Source of the DNA: Schistosoma haematobium
Taxonomy: Eukaryota > Platyhelminthes > Trematoda > Strigeidida > Schistosomatidae
Reading direction: 5' to 3'
Length of the DNA stretch: 64,000 nt
Assembly: GCF_000699445.3 (NCBI RefSeq)
Contig: NC_067196.1
Coordinates: 25,499,116 to 25,563,115, forward strand
Shown piece by piece: positions 22,726 to 34,030 of this stretch. The notes below the pieces were generated by a model. The model was not told the origin of the DNA. It saw only the letters and a list, made by a program, of their open reading frames with translations, and ran no database searches. Every line of letters starts with the position of its first letter. Position 1 is the first letter of the stretch. The position numbers and the translations under genes are program-made.

Positions 22726-24871
22726 AATCGACTTCCGTAGGAACGTCGGTTCGATTAACCTATCTATCGAAAACACCTTAGTTCTACTTCTCATCCCAAG
22801 GGAAAATTATCAACTCGCTCACTATTTGACTTACAATCAGTGACGACTAACGCTGTCAACGATAGTCCATGGATGTCTCCTCATTTACTAGCTTGTCATC
22901 TTATTTTGTAGCATGTGATCTATTCTACAACTATCGCTGACGGTTTACTGCGTGCTTTCAAGAGAAAGAGTGTGAGAATGTGGAATAAGAATATCTGAGG
23001 AAGTGCCGCGAGCGGGCTACCCAACACCATGTTGGTGAGGTACGATTTTTCCATGCTCAGACCGGCTATCAGGTGTTTACTCACCTGCCTCTTTAGTCGC
23101 CCTCAAGTAAAAAGTAAAGAAGAATCTACTTCAAAGGTAATGGTGAAAACCAATCACACCTGAAGAACTGCTCCACTGCCTGCATAAAAATAATAAGATA
23201 CAAAATGGAAATACAAAAATATAATTTATAATTGTTCGGTTCCACGTAAGTGATTGGTCTCCAGAAAGGATTGGTATTCTGGAAGAAAATAGACATAGTG
23301 TAGCCATCTTATGTACGAAAAGGTATGAACACAAAAAAAATTTTTTATAATGCATATATGTAAAAGTGTAAACTTGCTAGAAGTTGGACTCATTGTCAAA
23401 CCCGATCAAATGTATGACCTTGGGCCTATGACGACCGCCTTTTATAACCAGGTACGTAACCAAGGGTGCATAGTTGTACTCCACAAAACGGAAAAGAATG
23501 TACGGTTAAGGAGGAGAAAAAATTGTGTAGATTATGAGGATTAAATACAATTGTGTCAAATACTCTTTTCTGGTTTGATCTAAGTATGTATGATATATTG
23601 AAGCAATATTTCGTCAATTCATCCAAGTAACGAATTTGTCTGCACCTTAGAAATGTGTAAGTCCTATTAATCGTTAGTATTATATATGATTAATCGGTAA
23701 AAGGAAAGATTGCAGTCATTCGCCCGTGGTTTGATGTGGTCTAATGGCTAGGCACACGGTCTAGCATCCAGGAGGGCAGAGGTTCGAGTGCGTGTGGGGC
23801 CAGTGTTTTCGTTCACCAAAACCCCCTTCAATACGATGTTTGTTGGCCATATGTTGCTCAGATATGAGAGAAAGATAACAGGAGGACGGATTGATATGTC
23901 AAAGTGCCATATTGGAATAGTACAAGTTCTTTGTTTTTATTAATAATAATGCTATAGAAAAAAAACTACAAGTGTGGTAGATTTCCATTTTACGTTATAA
24001 TTAAACCAACGAGAAAAAAAGGTATATATATATATAAGTTATTGACATAACATGTTTTTTTATAACGCTAGTGTTAAGTTCCAGGATTTTGTATGGACCA
24101 CTAATAATAATTGGTTTAACGTTAGCATAGCTGTGATATTCATATTAGTTCAATGTTGTGATTACTTAACAGTTCCCTTATAAGTTGTGTTTAAAATTAG
24201 GTATGTGGAATCAATGCGGCTAACATAGTAACCTTACAATAACGCACTGTACTATATCTTCACGGTTATTGATTCTTAAATGTCAGAAATTTAAAAAATT
24301 TGAATATTGCCAATAATGATGGGTTATATGATCACACTAAAAAGCATGCTGTAGGAAAACTGGTTAAGTCATTATGTAAGTTTCCTAAACATGAAAAAAA
24401 ATGATGAGAACTTTAATAAGTATTTGACCATGGTTTAATCCAAAATGTTTTGTCTAGAAAACCACTTAATAATAGTAGTATTAAGCGTATCAAGCTACTG
24501 AACACATCTTCGACCGAAAACTTTTAGAATTAGTTCATATGGTATATATGTATAGCCAGTCTACGTGAAAAATGTATATAGATATATAAGGAGTACAGCC
24601 AACATAGTTAATTAACCAGAAAAAGGAATTATAAAACTCGCCTGGGTTGCTTTTTGAATTCGTTGTATTTGCCAGTGTTAGTTGTATGAATTTGATTAAA
24701 ATCCGCAGCCATCGTTTCGGAATACCTAGCTTGTGTCCAGTATTTAAAAAAATTTTAACATAACACTTATATATCAAAGGCAAAAGGTCTGGGGAGTTGT
24801 AGGTGAGGCGGAATGAGGAGAAAAGTTATTTTTAAGTAGATGCAGGGTCTGATTAGCTACGTGGTTAGATT
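22726..24871 (-). other. Long region between pol and 3' LTR of Gypsy element 2
   Basis: Counterpart of 15182-17327 with a few substitutions and homopolymer-length changes. No coding domain was recognised. The tRNA-like segment is at 23726-23805. Confidence 0.6.
23726..23805 (+). repeat. tRNA-Glu-like segment inside Gypsy element 2
   Basis: Same sequence as in element 1, with box-A-like TGGTCTAATGGC at 23737-23748 and box-B-like GGTTCGAGTGC downstream. It is shared by both copies, so it was present in their common source. Confidence 0.55.
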
Positions 24872-27800
24872 TTATCCTGCAGCTGAAACTGTCAACATCC
24901 TTGATTGGCTAATCGGATGTGCCCAGCGAACCGTTTTAGTCATTTGTAAAGATTTATCGTTTTTGCATTTCGATTCCGTAATGGATTTGTCAGTTAAACG
25001 ATCTAACGACACGTATGGTGGTTCATGATCTAGATAAGCCGGCTTTAGCCTATCAATACTTACTGTGTCGATGTTTCCGTGTTTTTCTATCACGAAATAT
25101 TTAGATTTTCTTGAGACGACTTTGAAAGGACCTTCAAATGGAGGGCTAAGTGGTGCTTTTATTTTGTCACATCTTATCCAGACGTGCGTGCAATTGCTTA
25201 GGTCTTTAGGTACATATACGGCACGCGATTGTTCACGAGTATTAATCGGCTTAATTTTAGACATGTGGTCCCGTAGTTGATCTACATAATTTTCTAAATT
25301 AAGTTTTTGACTGTTAGTATTAGGGTTAATAAATTCACCTGGTAGTCTCAGAGTTGTTCCGAAAACCAGTTCCGCAGCTGAACACTGTGCGTCAGTTTTG
25401 ACAGATGTTCGTATTCCCAACATAACTAATGGTAGGAATTCTGTCCACTGATTGGGGTTTGAGTGAGATATAAGGGCGGTTTTTAGCTGACGGTGAAAAC
25501 GTTCTACCATCCCATTAGCCTGAGGATGATATGCAGTGCAGCGTATCCTATTGGAGCCTAGAAGTTTGGCCAAGTTATTAAATAGTTCGGATTCGAATTG
25601 CGCTCCTCTATCCGTCGTTATTGTTATGGGTGTACCAAAAATGGTTACCCAGTTCTGCATGAAAACTTTGGCTACTGTTTCCGCTGTGATGTCCGCTATC
25701 GGGATGGCTATAGGGAATCTGGTAAATCGATCTATGCATGTAAAAAGATAATTGAAACCGTTTGAACGTGGTAAAGGACCTACCAAGTCGATATGCACAT
25801 GGGCAAAACGTGCATCTGGTTGCGAGAAAACACCTATGGGTGAATTTGTGTGACGATTAATCTTTGATTGTTGACATGCTGAACACTCTCTAACCCATTT
25901 GTGTACATCCTTCTGTAAATTCGGCCATATATATCTGGCATTGATTAGTTTTGTTGAAGCTTTCGCGCCAGGATGAGACAAAGAATGAAAGTTATTATAT
26001 ATCAACTTTCGCATATTTTTGGGAACGAAAGGTCGCGGCATTGCCTTGGTCGTGTCACAATAAATTAGAATACCATCGATAGGTGATGGGAATTGTTTTA
26101 AATTAAGACTTGAATTGTTTGTTTTAAGTAGGTTTTGCAATTCTAGGTCCTGCTCTTGTTCGTGTCTTAACGTCTCGAAGTTTACTGTAGACTGCTGTAG
26201 CACGTTCATTTCTAGTCTGGATAAAGCATCTGCCGCCTGATTGTCCTGACCTTTGACATGTCGGATATCGCTTGTGAACTGTGATATATAGTCAAGGTGT
26301 CGGACTTCTCGAGGTGAGTATTTGTCGGCTCTCGCTTTTAAAGCATTCGTCAGAGGTTTGTGATCCGTAAAGACTATAAATTCCCTACCTTCTAACATGT
26401 GTCGGAAGTGTTTAATGGTCAGGTAGATTGCAAGAAGTTCTCGCCCGAAGGTAGAATACCTTGTTTCGGCTGGAGCGAGTCTTTTCGAGAAGAAAGCAAT
26501 TGGTTTCCAGGCGTTTTTAACCAGTTGGTTAAGGGTACCGCCTACTGCTTTATCTGAAGCATCCACCATCAAAGCAAGTGGGGAAAGAGAATTCGGATAT
26601 ATCAACGTAGTTGCTTGAGCCAGTTTGTCTTTAAGCTGTTTAATAGCTTCGATGGCGTCAGAAGACAGTTTGAATTCTTTTGGTTTTCCTTTAAGTGAAT
26701 CTGTCAAAGGTTGCATTAATTGTGCACAACCTGGTATGAATCTGCGATAAAAGTTAATTAGGCCTAGAAAACTTCTCAGTTGTGTTAGAGAACTAGGTAC
26801 GGGGTATTGTTTGATAGTATCCACTTCTTTTTTTATAGGTTTAATCCCTTCTGGGCTTATTGTGTGACCGAGAAATTCTAAAGTTTGAACACCGAAAACA
26901 CACTTACTTTGATGTATGTTTATTCCATGTTCATCCAGTCTTTTCAACACTGCTTGTACATGCTGTTCGTGTGATTGCAAATCGGGGCTGGCAATTAACA
27001 AGTCGTCTATATACCCCTGCGCAAATGGCATATCTCGAAGTAGGTTATCTATGAATCTTTGAAATGTCTGTGCCGCATTTCTCAGGCCGAATGGCATGCG
27101 TACAAACTCGAATAAGCCAAAGGGTGTAGTAATAGCTGTCTTGGGAATATCTTCATCAGCCACCGGGATATTGTGATATGCCCTGACTAAATCAATTTTA
27201 GTGAATATGTTCATACCCTGTAAACCGTTGGTGAAATCTTGGATATGAGGTATTGGGTACCTATCAGGTACGGTTTGACGGTTTAGGGCTCTGTAATCCC
27301 CGCACGGTCGCCAGTCACCTTCATTCTTCTTTGGGACCATATGCAAAGGGGATGCCCATTGACTATCAGAGGGACGGATAATACCCAGTTGTAGCATATA
27401 ATCAAACTCGGCCCTAGCGATTTTGAGCTTATCTGGTGCTAGTCTCCTGGGTTTTGCAAAAACCGGTGCACCTTCGGTTTTGATAGTGTGACTTACTTTT
27501 AGTTTGTCTTTAGAAGGCTGTGGGTTTGGTTTAGTTAAGTTTGGAAATTCCGCGAGTATATCTTGGAATTTCGCTGTTGTTACTGGGGGAGTTTGAATCA
27601 AGTTAAGAGAGCTGATGTGACTTTCTTTGCCTTTTGTGTAATACGAAGTTTCTTTTAGTGTTAATCGCCGTTTCTTGGTGTCAACTAGAAATTCGTATCT
27701 CTCTAGAAAGTCCATCCCCAGTATTGCCAGATCTAAGTCGGCTACCGTGAAACCCAAGGGAATTGCCTCCTGAACCCCAAATCTAGGGTTAAAGTTTTCT

Positions 27801-27957
27801 GCCCAAATGTCGCAATTTTAGTTTTATTTGCAGCTTGAAGTGTAATTGATGATGTTTCTCGACTAATCTCAGTTTTATTTCGAGGGATGATGCTAAGAGC
27901 AGCGCCAGTATCCACCAAGAAATTCAAGCCCGAGTTTCTGTCTCTAACATAAAACAA
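24872..27957 (-). pseudogene. Gypsy element 2 Pol, broken by a one-base deletion in the protease region
   Basis: The protease start ([10 protein letters not shown]) reads from 27957 to 27742 and then goes out of frame. The rest, 27757-24872, is a 961-residue open frame identical in plan to element 1: LGMDF, YIDD, TDHKPL, HHCC finger and D-D-E integrase. The break is an A run at 27750-27752 that is one base shorter than in element 1. It could be a true mutation or a homopolymer error in the assembly. Confidence 0.9.
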
Positions 27958-27958
27958 G

Positions 27959-28017
27959 CGACTGTTTAGGCGCCCCTCCTCAGTCGTCGCGACCTGGGGA
28001 GGGGTTACTCGTTTCCC
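27959..28017 (-). promoter_or_regulatory. Predicted -1 frameshift signal, element 2
   Basis: The same GGGAAAC heptamer (plus 28011-28017), 6-base spacer and CCCCTCC/GGAGGGG stem as in element 1, with unchanged sequence over the signal. Confidence 0.72.
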
Positions 28018-28850
28018 GCTGTCTTAGAATTATGCTTAGGCCAGGCGCATGGTTGCATGCACTTGGTTGAGTTGACACCAAACTTCCAGTGGTACCAACA
28101 AAACTGCCCAGATTGTCTGGACATTTGTGACCTGTTTTGTGACTTGGATCGTGGTCGTTGTGGTGACCTGCTCCTGTTTCTATGACCCATTTGCATTCTG
28201 GTGACAGCCTCAGTGAGACTCTTAACACTCGCAATGAGTCCTTCTATTACGGGGTCTTTTGCTGATTCTACTTTTTGTGTGTGATTTATTGTGCCTGATC
28301 CAGTTGGAGGACCTCTTTCCATTATTCTGTCGGCTATACGCGCTAAGTGAGATAATGAGGTTTCAGGATCTTGTGCATCCAAACAGTGTTGGACGTAGCA
28401 TGGGAGAGCTTGTATCCATCCTTGTTTTAGGACTGCTTCACCCACTGTGTTATCACCCACTAAGACTTGGAGGTGACGTAAAAACTGTGACGGCGACCGA
28501 TCACCTAGTGTTTCACCTTGAAAAAGTCTTTGGATTCTTTGACTATCTGATAATGATAAACGGTTCATTATCTCTCGTCTTAAGATGGTGTATGGTTGTG
28601 GTGATGGTGAACTTAAAATCAAGTCACGGACTTCTTTGGCGACTGAAGGAGGAAGGATAGAACACAAGTCTCTATAGCGAATCCCTTCAGATTTGATATT
28701 GTGTCTCGTAAAATAATGCTCTAGTTGAGCAAACCACAACTCAGGATCACTACGATCAAATTCTGGAAGTCGGGATTTCGTAGTCATAACAGTGTCTATC
28801 TCCACTGGTGACAAATCCTCCAGATTATGGGTTTCTATTGAGTCTGACAT
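28005..28850 (-). CDS. Gypsy element 2 Gag
   Basis: 281 residues, intact, differing from element 1 Gag at only a few positions (for example LSSPSPQ for LSPPSPQ, and NRSQMSR for NRPQMSR). It keeps the basic stretch and the CHCC box [18 protein letters not shown]. Confidence 0.9.
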   Translation of the reverse strand: MSDSIETHNLEDLSPVEIDTVMTTKSRLPEFDRSDPELWFAQLEHYFTRHNIKSEGIRYRDLCSILPPSVAKEVRDLILSSPSPQPYTILRREIMNRLSLSDSQRIQRLFQGETLGDRSPSQFLRHLQVLVGDNTVGEAVLKQGWIQALPCYVQHCLDAQDPETSLSHLARIADRIMERGPPTGSGTINHTQKVESAKDPVIEGLIASVKSLTEAVTRMQMGHRNRSRSPQRPRSKSQNRSQMSRQSGQFCWYHWKFGVNSTKCMQPCAWPKHNSKTAGNE

Positions 28851-29036
28851 GAGGTATGTGACAAATATAGCAATAAAGTTAGCACAAAAAGTGGTTACTA
28901 TGACACGAATAACTTAAGATAATACGGAATAAACTAGTTATATACTCAAATTAGTTTACGGATAAACAGGTCTACTTTTACGATTGAGTAAAAAAAAATG
29001 TTAATAACAAAAATGAGGTTAAATTTGTGTTCAAAA

Positions 29037-29046
29037 GGGCTCACCA
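29037..29046 (-). other. Primer-binding site candidate, Gypsy element 2
   Basis: TGGTGAGCCC on -, one base from the 5' LTR, as in element 1. Confidence 0.7.
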
Positions 29047-29047
29047 A

Positions 29048-29309
29048 TTTCGTGCCTTAAGGTAACCCTCGTGCTATTGATAGAAGAAACCAGAGAAGTA
29101 GTGAATATGTCTTTATTTCGATCTTCGCGCAGTCACAGTGGAGCGTGGGATTATCTGTTCAGACAAACAAAGGCTCTCAACATTCAAGATAATAGGGAAT
29201 ATAACACTTATAAAAAATAAGGAAGTGAATGAATACTTGAACAATACTGTTTCGGCATAAGCTTGGTTGTTTGGGGTCAACTCTTAACCAACCAACCTGA
29301 GCTGTTACA
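29048..29309 (-). repeat. 5' LTR of Gypsy element 2
   Basis: 262 bp, no difference from the 3' LTR at 22449-22710. Followed by GACT (29310-29313). Confidence 0.95.
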
Positions 29310-29313
29310 GACT

Positions 29314-30429
29314 TTAACTTAATGGCCAGAGAGTAATGCTATCTCTGAGTTCGTTGAATTTCCTTTTTTCGATTTTCAAGTGCTTTTAGATGGAGATTCT
29401 TATATTATAAAAAAATAGTTATGAGTATCTCCGTGGTTTCAAGTAGTTCGTCACTAAAATCATTTGGTTACAACACAACTTTGAGAAAATTAGCTAGTGA
29501 ACACAGGACACGATTACAAACGGAAAGTAGACAAATCATCGTCAGTTATTAGACGATGTATAGTTTCAAAATCTATGTTTAGAGCTAGAATTTACGAAAC
29601 GTTATCTCTACAGTATCAACTAACACCACTTCCAAATTTTTTGCGGATTGTGTTTAAATAAAGCATCCAGAGTACAGAATTAGCAAGACTGTAATTCACT
29701 CACACAGCGGTTTAATGGAAGAATTGAACTCTAGTGCGAAAGTTTCCACCATAAATAGGTGTTACTGGGTGACCAGAGTACTTTAACTCTGTAGTTTGAA
29801 AATGGTGTAAAGTCAGCAGTTTGGCAATCAGTATTTCGAGAGAACCAATTAAGTAAAGTAAACCAAAAACGACTATGTAATGTTTGGAGGTTCGAATAGG
29901 TGCCATGAAGGTGTTGTAAATGTACTTGAACGCAGGTACAGATAATAATGAGGCTGTGAGGTGAAAGATTTAGTGAAAAATAGGCGTCTCATGTGCTCAG
30001 TGTAAGGAAAGAACCGCGTCGTTCGAACGAGCTCCTACAACTGGTAATATTCAATAAATTTAAAATGGTCAGCGTAAGTGTCTATTGTTTACAAAGTTAT
30101 ATATCGATCAATTACAGGCACTAACATTCTGTTTTTTCCAGGCCCTTAAAGGGGTGAAATATTTGTTTCGCCTATCCATTTTGAGGGTTTGTCTTCCAAA
30201 ACTAAGACTTTAAGTTAATGGAACTAACATTTTATTACCTCCGGTAGATCATATGGTTCAAATGGTTGTGAAGGGAATTGAAAAAGCTTTGGCTTAATGG
30301 GCTTCCGTGTCTAGTAACAGTGGATCACCAATGCCTCCATGTAAGAAACTAGGTAGTTTAGCGATATGAGAAGAAAAAGAAATTGGTGAGTCATAGTAGA
30401 ATACTATCCTTAGTCCTTAAGAATAGGTC
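29314..30429. other. No gene recognised
   Basis: AT-rich sequence with short open frames only (such as 29906-29712 on -). No repeat family was identified. Confidence 0.5.
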
Positions 30430-30450
30430 AGGCTTTCTCTTAAGGGACTC

Positions 30451-30780
30451 CTAGGAAGTCGCTTGGACTAGCTCAGCCGGCATCGAATTCCAGCATTTGA
30501 CAACTCTTAAAAAATAGAAGTTGTGCCTACGGTCCGTTCTGCTGTGTAGTGTCTCTAGTTTCTGGGTGTTACCTCTTAGGTTTGCGTTTGAGCTAAACCC
30601 AAGTAGGTGTTTAAGGGGATGTCCAGAAGTATTAAGGATACTGTAAGCCATCAGAAGGTCACCTCTAAGATGCTTGTACCCTGGTGGATGAAGGTTTATT
30701 GATTGGAGGCGTTCTTCATAAGACTTGAATTTGAGTGTCCGAACTGATTTCGTGACTAAAACCGTGCTGTTGAGGTGAAA
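30451..30780 (-). pseudogene. LINE reverse transcriptase, C-terminal fragment
   Basis: Reads SVRTLKFKSYEERLQSINL through RGNTQKLETLHSRTDRR to MPAELVQATS. This matches the thumb/C-terminal part of CR1-like polymerases. No palm motif is present. Confidence 0.7.
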
Positions 30781-31061
30781 ATAAGTTTAAGGATATTAAA
30801 TAGTCGTGTATGCTATATTGTGTCAGGAACGCCATAATTTTTGAGGGTACAGGGAAAAATGCTACCGGTCGGTAGCTTGAAGATTCTCTGCGTCGACCTC
30901 CTTTGAAAATTAATGTGTTGTGAGCCAGCTTCCAGTTTTCTAGTAGCGTGCCTCAGCTTAGCGAATGCGGAAACATCGTGATAAGCGGGGTTGCCAATTT
31001 TGAGGCTGCTCCCCTTCAACATAGCAAAATGGACTATATTCGAACCGGGAGAAGTGTCTTT

Positions 31062-32744
31062 TTAAGGTGCTGCAGTTTCCAGTACATCAAGACAGCGCTC
31101 AGGTTGACTTCTGAAAGTCTTATGCAGTTTGCAGATTTGGCCTTCATCATTATAGTTAATGTGGATCGATTGAAATGTCCGAGAGTACTGTTCAGCCAGT
31201 AGGTTAGCGGCGTCACCATCGTTATTAGTCCAGCCATTAGCACTTGGTAGTTGGGAAACTCTAGTTTTGGCCTGTCGAAGAGAGGCTGCATAACGGAATA
31301 AGCTTTTCGGATTGGAGACAACTTTTTCCATAAGCTTTTTCTGGTACTGAAGCCTGTTATCTCTTATTGCCTTTGTACTTATGTTCCTTATTTGTTTGTA
31401 TTGCCTGTACACGCCGTTATTATCAGTTCGTTTGTATTCCGCACAGTAGTGTCTTTTGCGGCTTAGCAAACGAAGAATGCGATTCTTGATGACTATAGGT
31501 TGCCTGTAAATTTTGCGAACCACTTGCTGAACAAACTGCATTGTAGCACATAAGATCGTGTGCAGTAAGAAATCCACATCAAGCTGTGAGTGAACTTTCC
31601 AGTCCACCTGTTGTAGATACTCCTGTAGAGATGATACATTCAACCGTCTGAAACTCCGGTGCCTGTTGTTGGTGGGATTTCTTAGCTCAGTTTTACTGAT
31701 TAAACTGAAGGCTATGACGTCGTGGTCGCTTCTCCCCAGGAGAGCTAGGACTGAGAGGTTGTCAATTAGGAAATCTTTGTTTGTAAATACCCGGTCTAAG
31801 TGTGACGGCGTCTGACTGTTTCTCCAACGAGTTGCCGACTTCACATTTTTGAATAATCCCATATCTCCAATGAGGTTGAAGAACCGAGCTTCAGTGGAGT
31901 TTTCAACTCTAATGTACGTGTGTTCCCCGAAATTGATTTTAGGAAGATTGAAGTCCCTTAGAATCAGGATATGAGTGAATCCGAGACGGGTAGAGCGGAA
32001 TAATCCTCCATACATGCGACCATCGTACTCGATGTCAGGAATGAGCTTTCCGCAGATGACTCCAACTAGATACCATGAGGTGGAAGACAATCTTACTGAA
32101 CACCATAAGGATTCATGAAGGTTGATAAACTCTAGGTTACGCACTTGATATACCTTCAGGCAGGATCGTAAGTATAAGGCTACTCCACTCCCAATTGCTG
32201 TTTTTCTGTCACCGCAAAACAAAGATATCCCGGATATTGCTAGCTCCTAGTCCGTAAACTGAGAAGATATCCAAGTTTTGAAAATTCCTGTCAGATAAGC
32301 ACTACTGAGTTCATGTAGCTCATCCATTTTATTCGGTAAATTCGTGGAGTTCATGTATAAGCAGTTTTTGCTTTCAATTTGTAACAAATGAGCTTCCCCG
32401 TCCTGTCTGTCTGTATGAGCCTTATGTGAATGGGAAGGTAGCCCATACAAGGTTTTCAGAGTCGGTAGCTCTTGTCCTTTCCACGTTTTTTTATGATCAA
32501 GACAATCTATAAGTGGAATGGCCGGCTGCAACTTGCCTTTGTGCTTGAACCTGGCGTCGTGTGGCCTATCTATATGCATATGGATTACAGTTGGCAACCG
32601 ACGTCTGTTAGCACGAAATGCTTCCAGAGTTACAGCCGCCATATAGGAGGATGTGAAGGTCATCCTCATCAGCCAGGGTCTAGAATCTCCATGCTTCTTG
32701 GCCAGTCTAATTACTTGTTGAGTCAGTATGTTTTTAAGCTTCAA
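31062..32744 (-). pseudogene. LINE endonuclease region with one in-frame stop
   Basis: The frame is open except for TAG at 32247-32249. Upstream of the stop are NKMDELHELSSAYLTGIFKT and a domain rich in SSYMAAVTLEAFRANR. Downstream come GSGVALYLRSC, HILILRDFNLPKINF, SHLDRVFTNKDFL and GRSDHDVIAFSL, the D-x-N, LDRV.TN and SDH motifs of the AP-endonuclease fold. A basic linker follows (KRHYCAEYKRTDNNGVYRQYK). In CR1-type LINEs this enzyme nicks the target DNA. Confidence 0.8.
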
Positions 32745-33208
32745 AGATTGCCTGATGACTTTTCATTTCCTAAAATCAGAGTTTTCATTGTCAGTGTCCG
32801 CGTTTAACGGTACACCTTGCACAGTGATATTTCTTTAGCTACACAATGATCAATCCTAAAGAAGCTAATCCGGAAAGAAAAATAACTGGTAGATTAGGGT
32901 TTTGAAAAATTATTGTGTAGAGAGGTCAACTAGTATCACTGAAGATACTTGACAGAAAAATTAGTTTGTGATATTGTTTGGGAGGACTAAAAGCTTCTCT
33001 CTTAAGCAGTTTAATATACTTAAACAACATGGTTCAGTTGTTTGTGAAAAAAACATAAGCAGCCGGAATACCCTATATAAATCATCATCTTAGAAAAACA
33101 ATCGTTCAATAAACACTGTCTTTGTTTTTCTAAATCAAATACTGGGGCAGCAAGCTAACTTTTTGAGTTCGGCCATATTTGTAGGCGTATAATTGTTGTG
33201 ATTCGAAG
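32745..33208 (+). promoter_or_regulatory. Upstream region of the 14-3-3 gene, possible TATA box at 33074
   Basis: The left part still looks LINE-derived. TATATAAAT at 33074-33082 lies about 130 bases before the ATG and could act as a TATA box. No other promoter signal is clear. Confidence 0.3.
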
Positions 33209-33272
33209 ATGACAGAACGAGAGGCTCTTGTATATCGTGCTAAATTAGCTGAGCAGTTGGAAAGATATGATG
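33209..33272 (+). CDS. 14-3-3 exon 1 with start codon
   Basis: ATG at 33209 begins [21 protein letters not shown], the usual 14-3-3 N-terminus. Donor GTAAGTAG at 33273. The next intron is 74 bp. Confidence 0.92.
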
Positions 33273-34030
33273 GTAAGTAGTCGGGATGATGTTTTTCAAC
33301 CTTTATTTTCGGTGTGGTTATTCACTGAGTTTTATTCGTTTGCTAGAGATGGTTGATGCAATGAAGGAAGTTGTAGAGATGGCAGAGGAGTTGACTGTTG
33401 AGGAACGTAATCTACTTTCAGTTGCTTACAAAAATGTCATTGGGTCTCGGCGATCATCATGGCGTGTGTTTAGCGCTGTTGAACAGACAGAAGGGAATCG
33501 AGGTAATGCTGAAAAGCAAGCTTGTGCCAAGAAATTTCGTGAAGTTTTGGAATCTGAACTCGATCGTGTTTCTAAGGATATATTGGAACTCATTGACAAG
33601 TACTTAATCAAAAGCGCAACAAAGTCAGACTCTAAGGTCTTTTATCTTAAAATGTAAATCGCGTGTGTTCGTGATGTTTTTTTCAGGAAAGGCGATTATT
33701 TCCGTTACATGGCGGAATTCTCAGTCGACCCACAACGTCAAAAAGCTGCAGAAGAAAGTAACAAGGCCTACAAAGAGGCTTCTGAAATTGCCGCAACCCA
33801 ATTGTTCCCGACCCATCCAATCAGGTTGGGGTTAGCTCTCAATTACTCAGTTTATTTCTACGAAATCATGAATGATCCAGACGAAGCATGTCGTCTTGCA
33901 CAAACAGCATTTGACGATGCAATCTCTAGGCTAGAACATTTATCAGAAGAAAGCTACAAAGATTCCACCTTGATAATGCAGCTATTGCGAGATAATTTAA
34001 CTCTATGGACGTCAGATCCTGAAAGAGATG
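33209..34030 (+). CDS. 14-3-3 protein, epsilon-like (last exon not found)
   Basis: Exons 33209-33272, 33347-33653 and 33687-34030 join in frame to 238 residues. 14-3-3 proteins are cytosolic dimeric adaptors that bind phosphoserine/threonine motifs. Signature 1 is at residues 42-52 ([11 protein letters not shown]) and signature 2 at 213-232 ([20 protein letters not shown]). The phosphate-binding basic residues K50, R57 and R130, with Y131, are present. [20 protein letters not shown] and LSEESYKDS are closest to epsilon isoforms as I know them. The frame ends one base into a codon at a GTAAGT donor. About 10-20 acidic tail residues must come from a downstream exon that I could not locate. The insertion after AVEQ (EGNRG) is as in other flatworm forms, by inference. 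Confidence 0.93.
33347..33653 (+). CDS. 14-3-3 exon 2
   Basis: Acceptor TTGCTAG. Completes E22 and runs through helices 2-5 to KVFYLK. It ends two bases into the methionine codon at donor GTAAAT (33654). Confidence 0.92.
33687..34030 (+). CDS. 14-3-3 exon 3
   Basis: Follows a 33-bp intron with TTTTTTTCAG acceptor. Encodes [12 protein letters not shown] through [12 protein letters not shown] and ends with one base of the next codon at GTAAGTTAG. Confidence 0.92.

Larger units (their letters stand above)
22449..29309 (-). mobile_element. Full-length Ty3/Gypsy LTR retrotransposon 2, same family
   Basis: A second copy in the same orientation, 6861 bp against 6862 bp. Its LTRs (22449-22710 and 29048-29309) are identical to each other and the target duplication is GACT (22445-22448 and 29310-29313). 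Its different duplication shows an independent insertion, not a tandem duplication of element 1. It differs from element 1 by scattered single bases and a one-base deletion in pol that breaks the protease. Confidence 0.95.
30440..32744 (-). mobile_element. CR1-like LINE, internally deleted
   Basis: On - a long frame carries the end of a first-ORF-like domain and an AP-endonuclease domain, then breaks at about 31060. At 30780-30451 the far C-terminus of a CR1-type reverse transcriptase resumes (LKFKSYEERLQSINLHP, RGDLLMAYSILN, RGNTQKLETLHSRTDRRHNF, VVKCWNSMPAELV). The RT catalytic core is absent. The piece between (31020-30800) is of unclear origin. Confidence 0.75.

Noticed and set aside
22449..29309. 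Gypsy element 2 as a tandem duplication of element 1
   Set aside because: The target duplications differ (GACT against AACT) and each agrees on both sides of its own element, so they are separate insertions.
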